A stretch of 20,458 nt of DNA from JADGOV01 sp040002735 (lineage in GTDB: Bacteria > Actinomycetota > Actinomycetes > JADGOV01), in NCBI GenBank assembly GCA_040002735.1, contig JBDUDX010000101.1, forward strand, positions 1 through 20,458, in the 5' to 3' direction. The notes beneath the pieces were generated by a model. That model made no database searches and was not told where the DNA came from. It worked only from the letters and a program-made list of their open reading frames with translations. The translations under genes and the position numbers were made by a program. Positions within the stretch are counted from its first letter, which is position 1. Each line of letters begins with the position of its first letter. Below are positions 1-6,529 of this stretch, one piece after another.

Positions 1-434
<434 letters not shown>

Positions 435-440
435 CGGTCG

Positions 441-1733
441 ATGTCTTCGGCCCCCGGCCCGGCCGGGGCCGAGTACGACGTTGCGGATCTGACCCTCGCC
501 GAGGGCGGCCTGGCTCGGTTGGACTGGACGGCCCGCAACATGCCGGTGCTCCGCGGCATCGGCGAGCGGTTCGGCCGGGAGCGTCCATTCGACGGGTTGC
601 CGGTGGCCGCCTGCCTGCACGTCACACCGGAGACCGGGACGTTTCTGCGGGTCCTGCAGGCCGGCGGCGCGAAGGTCAGCTTGGCCGCGTCCAACCCCCT
701 GGCCACCTCCGACAGCATCGCCGCCGCCCTGGTAGTGGCGGACGGGATGCGCGTCTTCGCCCGGCACGGCGTGGACCGTACGGGTTACGATCGGCACGTC
801 GCCCAAGCCCTGGACCCCGGTCCGCAGCTGATCTTCGACGACGGCTGCGATCTGGTCTCCGCGCTGCACTCCGTTCGCCCCGACCTGCTCGATGGGGTCC
901 TCGGCGGCTGTGAGGAGACCGGGACCGGGGTGCTGCGGCTGCGGCAGCTGGCCAGCACGGGCGGCCTGCGCTTCCCGATGGTCGCGGCGTACGCCACGGA
1001 GACGATTCGGATGGTGGACAACCGGTTCGGCACCGGGCAGTCGACGATCGACGCCCTGCTGCGGGCCACCAACCTGCTGCTCGCCGGCCGGACCGTGGTG
1101 GTGGCCGGGTACGGCGCGTGCGGCCGGGGGATCGCCGCCCGGGCGCGCGGCCTGGGCGCGGCCGTCGTCGTCACCGAGATCGATCCCAGCCGAGCGCTGG
1201 AAGCCACCCTGGAGGGGTACCGCGTCCTGCCGATGGCGGCCGCGGCATCGGTCGGTGAGGTGTTTCTCACGGCCACCGGCTGCCGGGACGCGATCCGCGC
1301 CGAACACTTCGCCGCCATGAAGGATGGCGCGGTACTGGGGAACGCGGGGCACTTCGACGTCGAGATCGGCGTGCCGGCGCTCCAGGAATTGGCCGTACGG
1401 TCGCCGTTGCGGGTTCGCCCGCAAACCGATGAGTACCTGCTCGCCGACGGCCGTCGGCTGCTACTGCTCGCTGAGGGCCGGCTGATCAACCTGGCGGTGG
1501 CCGAGGGGCACCCGGCGGCCGTGATGGACCTGGCGTTCGCCGTGCAGGCGCTCAGCGCGGAGTGGCTGCTCGGCACCGCCGACACCCTCGGCCCCGGGGT
1601 GTACGACGTCCCGGCCGGCTTGGACGCCGAGGTGGCCCGTCTGGAACTCGCCGCCCTCGGCGTGCAGATCGACACCGCAACGCCGGCGCAGCGGGAGTAC
1701 GTCTCGGTCTGGCAGCCGGGACATTCCGGTTAA
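441..1733 (+). CDS. Adenosylhomocysteinase-like paralogue, archaeal/Thermotoga type, lacking the active-site lysine
   Basis: A 430-residue SAHH-fold protein. Conserved family features are His60 in HVTPET, Asp133-Asp134 in the DDG motif, Glu158-Glu159 in EETGTG, Asp193-Asn194 in VDNRFG, the NAD Rossmann motif GYGACGRG (about 223-230), NAGHFDVEI, and GHPAAVMD. It has YGTG-like spacing and no bacterial C-terminal KxxxYRY tail, ending instead like archaeal enzymes (QREYVSVW). The normally invariant VNDxxTK stretch reads AYATETI: the expected Asn is Tyr184 and the catalytic Lys is Ile189. In true SAHH this lysine and asparagine act at the ribose hydroxyls. The ATG lies 6 bases after the upstream ahcY stop with no clear ribosome site, and aligns with archaeal N-termini. 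It may act on another substrate, modulate AhcY, or be a pseudo-enzyme; I infer it does not do classical SAH hydrolysis. Confidence 0.9.
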   Translation: MSSAPGPAGAEYDVADLTLAEGGLARLDWTARNMPVLRGIGERFGRERPFDGLPVAACLHVTPETGTFLRVLQAGGAKVSLAASNPLATSDSIAAALVVADGMRVFARHGVDRTGYDRHVAQALDPGPQLIFDDGCDLVSALHSVRPDLLDGVLGGCEETGTGVLRLRQLASTGGLRFPMVAAYATETIRMVDNRFGTGQSTIDALLRATNLLLAGRTVVVAGYGACGRGIAARARGLGAAVVVTEIDPSRALEATLEGYRVLPMAAAASVGEVFLTATGCRDAIRAEHFAAMKDGAVLGNAGHFDVEIGVPALQELAVRSPLRVRPQTDEYLLADGRRLLLLAEGRLINLAVAEGHPAAVMDLAFAVQALSAEWLLGTADTLGPGVYDVPAGLDAEVARLELAALGVQIDTATPAQREYVSVWQPGHSG

Positions 1734-2035
1734 CTGCTGAGCCGGCGCTCCACCGAGGCCACCTTGGCGTGCAGCGCATCGGTCACGCCGGCTCGGATGT
1801 CGGCCTTCAGCACCAGGCTGACCCGGTCCGCCGACCCGCGCACCGCGTCCACCGCGGCCTTCACCACGGCCATCACCTCGTCGTACTCACCCTCGATCGT
1901 GGTGAACATCGACGTGGTCTCATTCGGCAATCCGGAGGCACGTACCACCCGGACCGCCTCGGCCACCGCCGCACTCACGCTGTCACTGCCATCGGTGCCC
2001 GTCGGGGCCACCGAAAATGCCACCAGAACACTCAT
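1730..2035 (-). CDS. MTH1187-family thiamine-binding protein
   Basis: A 101-residue soluble protein of the small MTH1187/YqgV-like family (Thiamine_BP), whose ferredoxin-like domains bind thiamine or related compounds in oligomers. The physiological role is poorly defined. Visible family features are the short N-terminal beta strand MSVLVAFSVAP, the PNETTSMFTTIEGEYDEV segment and the C-terminal RVSLVLKADIR strand. The start is placed at ATG 2035-2033 because GGGAGG lies 8 bases upstream and the family begins exactly there; the frame stays open a further 59 codons upstream without family similarity. The stop codon overlaps that of the convergent SAHH-like gene inside the palindrome TTAA (1730-1733). 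It is divergent from the sigma factor gene. Confidence 0.85.
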   Translation of the reverse strand: MSVLVAFSVAPTGTDGSDSVSAAVAEAVRVVRASGLPNETTSMFTTIEGEYDEVMAVVKAAVDAVRGSADRVSLVLKADIRAGVTDALHAKVASVERRLSS

Positions 2036-2129
2036 GTCGCCATCCTCCCGCGTCCCTGCTGCCCCTTCGGAGGCAACCCTTCCCCCGACCGCACGTCTCA
2101 GTAAGCTCAGGTAGAGGGAAGTGGGCGCA

Positions 2130-2660
2130 ATGGATTCCGGCGAGCAAGCTGAATTCGCCACGTTCGTTGCGGCGTACCGGCGATCCTTGCTGCGTACCGC
2201 CGAGACGCTCACCCCCGACCGGCACGCCGCCGAGGACCTGCTGCAGAGCGCGTTGGCGAAAACCTGCGCGGCGTGGGGAACGCTGCGCCGGCCGGAGCGG
2301 GCGACGGCCTATGTACGGCGGGCGATGTATCACGAGCAGGTCGATCGCTGGCGTCGATCCGGCCGGGAAACGGTGAGTGAGAACCTTCCGGAGCGTCCGA
2401 TCGGCCGGGACGGCGGCGATCTCGCGTCCACGCTCCGGCTGGGGTTGCACCTCGCCGTCCGGGACGCGCTGGAGTCCCTGTCCGTCGGGCAGCGGTCGGT
2501 GATCGTCCTGCGTTACTTCGCCGACCTGTCCGAGGCTGAAACCGCCGAACGGCTCGGCTGCTCGGTCGGTACGGTGAAGAGCCAGACCCACAAGGCGATG
2601 GAACGCCTGCGACACACCGGCCTCGCCGAACTGGTCGTTGATCCGGCGGTTCGCGGCTGA
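2130..2660 (+). CDS. SigE-family ECF RNA polymerase sigma factor
   Basis: A 176-residue group IV sigma factor that redirects RNA polymerase to stress or envelope promoters. Region 2 is seen as DRHAAEDLLQSALAKTCAAW (about residues 30-50), followed by the RRAMYHEQVDRWRR segment. Region 4 is the helix-turn-helix LSEAETAERLGCSVGTVKSQTHKAMERLR near the C terminus. Length and the FATFVAAYRRSLLRTAETLT N-terminus match the actinobacterial SigE-like subfamily (TIGR02983 type). ATG 2130 is chosen because AGAGGGA at 2113-2119 sits at a good distance; an in-frame GTG at 2121 is too close to it. No anti-sigma factor with a zinc-binding ASD motif follows. The next gene, 50 bases away, encodes a two-helix membrane protein that could be a partner, but nothing in its sequence proves it. 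The targets are unknown. Confidence 0.92.
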   Translation: MDSGEQAEFATFVAAYRRSLLRTAETLTPDRHAAEDLLQSALAKTCAAWGTLRRPERATAYVRRAMYHEQVDRWRRSGRETVSENLPERPIGRDGGDLASTLRLGLHLAVRDALESLSVGQRSVIVLRYFADLSEAETAERLGCSVGTVKSQTHKAMERLRHTGLAELVVDPAVRG

Positions 2661-2711
2661 CCGCTGCTCCTACGGTCACCGGGGTAGCGGAGTGGGTACC
2701 CGCCGACCGTG

Positions 2712-3311
2712 ATGCTCTCTGCGCAGCTGCCCGCCCGACGTACCCGGCAATTCCTCGGCGACCTGGCCGTGCTGGCCTGGGTCGCCGGCTGGGTGGCTTT
2801 CGCTCGCTGGCTGCACGATCAGGTGCTCCGGCTGGCCGGCCCCGGTCGCTCGCTGGAGGACGGCGGGCGTGGACTCGCCGCCTCGTTGGACGACGCTGGC
2901 AACCGAGTAGGAAGCATCCCGTTCGCGGGCCGGGCGCTCCGGGCGCCGTTCAGCGCCGCCGGGGACGCCGGCCGGGCCCTGCAGCATGCGGGTGCGGCCC
3001 AGCAGGATGCGGTGACGCAGGCGGCGATCTACGTACCGCTGGCGATCGTCGCAATCCCCATCCTGTACGTGGTGCTGCGGCGGGTTGTCAGCCGCTGGCG
3101 CTGGATGCGCCAAGCCACCGCCGCCGCCCGCATCCGGTCCGACGGGGCGGATCTCGACTTGTTCGCCTTACGGGCGCTGGCCCGACAGCCGATGCCCGTG
3201 CTGCGCGGGGTGGCTCCCGACCCGGTGGCGTCCTGGCGTCGCGGGGACGTTGAGACCGTCCGCGCGCTGGCTCAACTGGAGCTGCGGGAACTGGGCTTGC
3301 GGGTGCGCTGA
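2712..3311 (+). CDS. Hypothetical two-helix membrane protein downstream of sigma factor
   Basis: A protein of about 199 residues that I do not recognise as a named family. It has one hydrophobic helix near the N terminus (about 15-35, LAVLAWVAGWVAFARWL) and a second at about 104-123 (YVPLAIVAIPILYVVL). They are separated by a Gly/Ala/Asp-rich loop of about 65 residues, and the protein ends in a basic cytoplasmic-looking tail of about 75 residues with several Arg. Two adjacent starts exist, GTG 2709 and ATG 2712; the nearest purine-rich stretch (GGAG at 2689-2692) is rather far, so initiation is uncertain. It lies 50 bases after the sigma factor in the same direction, so co-transcription is likely. 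No zinc anti-sigma motif (HxxxCxxC) is present. Confidence 0.75.
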   Translation: MLSAQLPARRTRQFLGDLAVLAWVAGWVAFARWLHDQVLRLAGPGRSLEDGGRGLAASLDDAGNRVGSIPFAGRALRAPFSAAGDAGRALQHAGAAQQDAVTQAAIYVPLAIVAIPILYVVLRRVVSRWRWMRQATAAARIRSDGADLDLFALRALARQPMPVLRGVAPDPVASWRRGDVETVRALAQLELRELGLRVR

Positions 3312-3386
3312 CTTTCGCGCCAGAACGACCGTAGCCGCCCAGGAAAGTCTCCGGAGCGGCTGCGTGCTGGCCTGCAGTACTGGGAG

Positions 3387-3539
3387 TCAGCGCCGGGGCG
3401 CGGTACCTCCGCCGCTCGTCATCTTGGCGAACAGCGCCTTGGCCTTTGCCTGGTTCGCCGGCTTGGCAGCCTCCCGGCGAGCCATATCCAGCAGCTTCAT
3501 GGCCACTCCGGTCTTCAGCGCGCCCTTCAACATTCCCAT
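3387..3539 (-). CDS. Small basic conserved-type protein, 50 residues
   Basis: A 50-residue protein beginning MGMLKGALKTGVAMKLL and ending in a Gly/Arg-rich tail. The centre, REAAKPANQAKAKALFAKM, is a Lys/Ala-rich amphipathic helix. It resembles a motif (ARKPENQAKI-like) that I recall in small actinobacterial proteins of unknown function, including some annotated as antitoxin-like; no function is claimed. The start ATG at 3539-3537 is preceded by GGAGG with about 6 bases spacing, an excellent ribosome site that argues for a real gene. The open frame continues upstream to 4010 across the RDD gene, but those codons are a shadow. The TGA at 3389-3387 is convergent with the membrane protein gene. 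Confidence 0.7.
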   Translation of the reverse strand: MGMLKGALKTGVAMKLLDMARREAAKPANQAKAKALFAKMTSGGGTAPRR

Positions 3540-3627
3540 CGTGCCCTCCACGGGGGTTCGGTGTCGTTGGGAGCACCTTTCCCCGTCCGGGGGGTGATGA
3601 CGCGTCCCGGCCGGGAACCAGTCCCGG

Positions 3628-4476
3628 TCAGCCGGGGGTGGCGAATCCGCCGCCCTCGGCTGCTGGCCGGGAGGGCAGCGGACGGGCCGCCGGACCGGTC
3701 GGCTGCGGCGGTGGTGGTGGTGGTGGCGGGCTGGCCTGCAGCCGCAGCTCCGCCCGCCGGCGGCGCTCGGCGAGGACCGCACCCAGGTAGTAATCCGGTG
3801 GCGTTCCGGCCGGGGGGGCGGGGGAGACCACGGCCGAGACCGCCCCGGCGATCCGGCGGCACAGGTCGGCGTACGCCGCCGGTGCCAACTGGCGACGGCG
3901 GTTGAGCACCTGCCGGGCGGCGAGCGCGAGGCGATCGTCCACCCGGGACAGGTCGGCGCTCGCAGCCCAGCCGAGAAGTTCTCCAGGCATGGCCGGCGCC
4001 GGCCCGCCACCAGCCGGCGCCCGGTCGCGGACCACCAACGTGCCGGCGAGCACGTCCCCGACCCGTTTGCCTCGGGAGGACACCGTCGAGGAAACGATCG
4101 CGCCGAGTCCGGAGGTGACCCAGAAGTCGACGAAGAAGCCGAGCAGCCCGCGTACCAGAGCCTGGCGGAAGCGGATCGGGCCGCCGTCGTCCCGGACGAC
4201 CCGCAGGCCCAGCGCCGCCTTGCCCAAGGTGCGACCGGAGAACAACGTCTCGGCGAGCACCGGATACCCGACCAGCACGCCGACGACGATGCTCAGCTGG
4301 ACGGCAGCGCGTGCCGCTGAGTCGGCGGTCCGCATCAACCGACCGGCGATCACGACCAGGGCCACCAGCGCGACGATCTGGACGGTGACGTCGAGCAGCA
4401 GGGCCAACGCGCGGGAAGGCAGCCGGGCGGCGCGCAGGTCCAGGGTGACCGCTTCACCAGTCACCACATCATTCAC
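3628..4476 (-). CDS. RDD family integral membrane protein with proline-rich C-terminal tail
   Basis: A 282-residue membrane protein. The RDD domain (about residues 10-150) shows the RxxAxxLD motif as LPSRALALLLD, hydrophobic helices at about 27-45, 55-75 and 108-130, and the RTLGKAALGLRVV and GKRVGDVLAGTLVV motifs typical of the family. After residue 150 a soluble part (about 160-240) with helices precedes SPPPPPPPPQP and a low-complexity tail. RDD proteins are membrane proteins of largely unknown function, some linked to transport or osmotic adaptation. The start is GTG 4476-4474 and gives the expected MxDVVTGEAVTLDLRAARL opening. It is divergent from the SpoIIM-family gene with 60 bases between starts, a pairing I recall from other actinobacteria. 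The proline run is encoded by a GGT/GGC-type repeat near 3710-3735. Confidence 0.92.
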   Translation of the reverse strand: MNDVVTGEAVTLDLRAARLPSRALALLLDVTVQIVALVALVVIAGRLMRTADSAARAAVQLSIVVGVLVGYPVLAETLFSGRTLGKAALGLRVVRDDGGPIRFRQALVRGLLGFFVDFWVTSGLGAIVSSTVSSRGKRVGDVLAGTLVVRDRAPAGGGPAPAMPGELLGWAASADLSRVDDRLALAARQVLNRRRQLAPAAYADLCRRIAGAVSAVVSPAPPAGTPPDYYLGAVLAERRRRAELRLQASPPPPPPPPQPTGPAARPLPSRPAAEGGGFATPG

Positions 4477-4524
4477 CGGCGTTTCCGGCTACTCCGACGG
4501 GAATCCACGGCTCCAGTGTGCCTC

Positions 4525-4530
4525 TACGCT
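4525..4530 (+). promoter_or_regulatory. Candidate -10 element for leaderless SpoIIM-family transcript
   Basis: TACGCT at 4525-4530 fits the actinobacterial TANNNT -10 consensus and ends 6 bases before GTG 4537, the family-consistent start. Transcription would then begin at or next to the start codon, a leaderless arrangement common in actinobacteria. No convincing -35 is seen. This is inference from spacing only. Confidence 0.35.
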
Positions 4531-4536
4531 CGGGAG

Positions 4537-5547
4537 GTGGATCTCGACGCGTACGTCGCCGTGCACCGCGGCGAGTGGGACCGGCTCGCTGAGCTGACCC
4601 GGCGCGCCCGCCGGCCGCGGCGCCTGAAGGGGCCCGAGGCGGATGAGCTGATCGAGCTCTACCAGCGCACCGCCACGCATCTGTCGGTGATCCAGTCCCG
4701 TGCGCCGGACCCGTCGCTGGTGAGCCGGCTGTCCAGCCTGGTGGCCCGGGCCCGATCGGCGATCGGGGGTTCCTCGGCACCTGCGTGGCAGGACGTGGCC
4801 CGCTTCCTCTGGGTGGTCTTCCCGGCGGCGGCGTGGCGGCTGCGGCGTTGGTGGCTCGGGGCCACCGCAGCCTCCCTCATCGTCGCTGCCGCGATGGCGG
4901 TATGGATCGTCACCTCCCCGTCCGTGCAGACCGAGTTGCTGCCCCCCGCCGACGTCCGGCAGCTGGTCCTGCGCGACTTCGTGAACTACTACTCCGAGAA
5001 CCCGGCGGGCAGTTTTGCCGCTCGGGTTTGGACGAACAACGCCTGGGTCTCCGCCGGCTGCCTCAGTCTCGGCGTCCTGCTCGGGTTACCGACCCTGTAC
5101 ATCTTGCTGCAGAACGCACTGAACGTCGGAGTCGCGGCCGGTTTCCTGATCTCTGCGGGCAAGGCCAACGTCTTCTTCGGCCTGATCCTGCCGCACGGCC
5201 TGCTCGAACTCACCGCGGTATTCCTCGCCGCCGCGGCCGGGTTGAAGCTCGGTTGGACGGTGATCGACCCCGGCCGCCGGCGGCGGGTGGATGCGCTCGC
5301 CGAAGAAGGCCGGGCGGCGATGAGCATCGCGGTGGGGCTGGTTCTCGTACTGTTCGTCTCCGGCGTCATCGAGGCGTTCGTTACGCCCTCCCCCTTGCCC
5401 ACCTGGGCCCGCATCGGGATCGGCGTCCTCGCCGAGGGGACCTTCCTGGCGTACGTCGTCCTGCTCGGCCGGCGGGCGGCGGCCGTCGGGGAGATCGGCG
5501 ACGTGCGGCCCGAGGACCAGCCCGCCCTCGCCCCGATCGCGGGCTGA
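4537..5547 (+). CDS. Stage II sporulation protein M (SpoIIM) family membrane protein
   Basis: A 336-residue polytopic membrane protein of the SpoIIM-like family. In actinobacteria the homologue is found outside the Bacillus engulfment machinery, and its function is not established. The N-terminal 80 residues are soluble and helical (ELIELYQRTATHLSVIQS). They are followed by about six membrane helices with the family signatures FAARVWTNNAWV, LILPHGLLELTAVF, LGWTVIDPG and LVSG-like VLFVSGVIEAFVTPS. I place the start at GTG 4537, giving MDLDAYVAVHRGEW, because homologues begin MDLDxxV. A GTG at 4516 is in frame but adds seven non-conserved residues. It is convergent with the SufR-like regulator and divergent from the RDD gene. 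Confidence 0.93.
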   Translation: MDLDAYVAVHRGEWDRLAELTRRARRPRRLKGPEADELIELYQRTATHLSVIQSRAPDPSLVSRLSSLVARARSAIGGSSAPAWQDVARFLWVVFPAAAWRLRRWWLGATAASLIVAAAMAVWIVTSPSVQTELLPPADVRQLVLRDFVNYYSENPAGSFAARVWTNNAWVSAGCLSLGVLLGLPTLYILLQNALNVGVAAGFLISAGKANVFFGLILPHGLLELTAVFLAAAAGLKLGWTVIDPGRRRRVDALAEEGRAAMSIAVGLVLVLFVSGVIEAFVTPSPLPTWARIGIGVLAEGTFLAYVVLLGRRAAAVGEIGDVRPEDQPALAPIAG

Positions 5548-5571
5548 GGGAGGCGGCAAGCGGGCAGCGCC

Positions 5572-5586
5572 GTTCCCGAGCGGAAC
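5572..5586. terminator. Possible weak stem-loop between convergent genes
   Basis: GTTCC (5572-5576) and GGAAC (5582-5586) form a 5-bp stem with a 5-base loop between the stops of the SpoIIM-family gene and the regulator. It is followed by only a short T-containing stretch, so it is at best a weak bidirectional terminator. Confidence 0.25.
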
Positions 5587-5647
5587 TTGTACGGGTGCCG
5601 TGGGCGGCTGGGGAGTGCGGTTCGCGCCCGGCCCGATTCCGTATGCG

Positions 5648-6421
5648 CTAACCGGCCGGCCGCGGCCCCAGCGCTACGACCGGAAGAACCGCCTCGCAGA
5701 GGCCGGGGGCGATGAACGGATGCAGGCTTACCTTCTCTCCGATCCGTCCCAGCCGGTCCACCGCCCCTTGCAGCAGTCCGAGGTGCAGCCGGCAGACGAT
5801 GTCGGGGTGCGCCGCGGCGAGGGCGTGGAACGGGCACCGGTGCAGAAAGATGCGCCAGCCGTCCCGGTCTCGGACCGTCTCCGGCGCGAAGCCGAGGTCG
5901 GCGAGGAGACCGGTCACCGCGGCCACGGCGCGCGCGTTGTCCCGCGGGTCCGGGCCGGCGGGAATCTCCCCCACTCGGCCGTCCGCCACCCAGGAGCGCC
6001 CGGCCTCCTCCGCGGCCGCGCCGGACGCGACGTCGGAAGACAGGTGTTCCACGAGCACCGCGGCGAGGAGCCCGTACCCGTCTTCGCCCGTCTCCGGCGC
6101 TGCGGACGTCCCGGGCGGCACCGGCGGTGGTACCCGGGCGGGGACGAAGACCAGCCGCGGCCGGCCGGCCTTGCGGGCCGGATCGCGGGCGCTGCTCACC
6201 AGGCCGGCCCGGGCGAGCACGTCGAGATGGAACCGAACCGTGTTCGGATGCAAACCGGTGAGCCGAGCCAACGTCGCCGTATCGACCCCGTTCGGGTGAC
6301 CGCGTACCTGCTCCAGCAGGAGCGCGCGGCTGGCGACGGCGAGCACCTTGTACGTGCTGCGCCGTCCGGGTTCCGTCGGCGGGGGTCCGTCACCGTCCGC
6401 GTCGTTCGCTGCTCTCACCAT
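5648..6421 (-). CDS. SufR-like winged-helix transcriptional regulator with three conserved cysteines (probable Fe-S/NO sensor)
   Basis: A 257-residue regulator of the ArsR-like/COG2345 type. The N-terminal winged helix (about 24-95) contains the helix-turn-helix TLARLTGLHPNTVRFHLDVL and the wing RKAGRPRLVF. The C-terminal domain has Cys196, Cys210 and Cys242, in the contexts HRCPFHALAAAHPDIVCRLHLGLLQG and APGLCEAV. The spacing C-x13-C-x31-C is close to that of actinobacterial SufR proteins, which bind a 4Fe-4S cluster with three cysteines and, in mycobacteria, respond to nitric oxide. It is divergent from norB, so NO-responsive control of that operon is likely. ATG 6421-6419 is chosen because family similarity starts soon after it; only GGGAA abuts it, so the start is less certain. 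The frame is open to 6508, but that extension would cross the norB promoter. Confidence 0.85.
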   Translation of the reverse strand: MVRAANDADGDGPPPTEPGRRSTYKVLAVASRALLLEQVRGHPNGVDTATLARLTGLHPNTVRFHLDVLARAGLVSSARDPARKAGRPRLVFVPARVPPPVPPGTSAAPETGEDGYGLLAAVLVEHLSSDVASGAAAEEAGRSWVADGRVGEIPAGPDPRDNARAVAAVTGLLADLGFAPETVRDRDGWRIFLHRCPFHALAAAHPDIVCRLHLGLLQGAVDRLGRIGEKVSLHPFIAPGLCEAVLPVVALGPRPAG

Positions 6422-6467
6422 TTCCCATCGACCGCGCCTACTCGTCTCTTCAGTGTCGGCCCAATTT

Positions 6468-6496
6468 TTTACAACCGCCGTGAGAACAACTATGCT
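6468..6496 (+). promoter_or_regulatory. norB promoter, sigma-70/HrdB-like
   Basis: TTTACA (6468-6473) and TATGCT (6491-6496) are separated by exactly 17 bases, a near-consensus housekeeping promoter in an unusually AT-rich patch (CCAATTTTTTACAA). Transcription would start near 6503, leaving a leader of about 27 bases with the ribosome site. ACAAC occurs at 6471-6475 and again at 6486-6490, so a direct repeat overlaps the promoter core and could be part of an operator for the divergent regulator. Confidence 0.65.
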
Positions 6497-6516
6497 GCCG
6501 CCGCGCATTGTCGAGC

Positions 6517-6524
6517 AAGGAGGA
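6517..6524 (+). promoter_or_regulatory. Strong ribosome binding site of norB
   Basis: AAGGAGGA lies 5 bases before GTG 6530. It fixes the norB start against the long upstream open frame in the same phase, which extends back to about 5600 across the regulator and is not coding. Confidence 0.8.
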
Positions 6525-6529
6525 ACGTC

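Noticed and set aside
441..1733. Interpretation of the second SAHH gene as a pseudogene
   Set aside because: The frame is intact over 430 codons, most substrate and NAD residues are kept, and codon use matches neighbours; altered function is more likely than decay.
3312..3386. Palindrome CTCCGGAG and GCCGC/GCGGC repeat between convergent genes as a terminator
   Set aside because: The halves are short, the loop is long and no T-tract follows on either strand; I cannot support a terminator call.
5600..6529. N-terminal extension of norB in the same reading frame
   Set aside because: It overlaps the divergent regulator and the promoter at 6468-6496; the strong ribosome site and qNOR family length fix the start at 6530.
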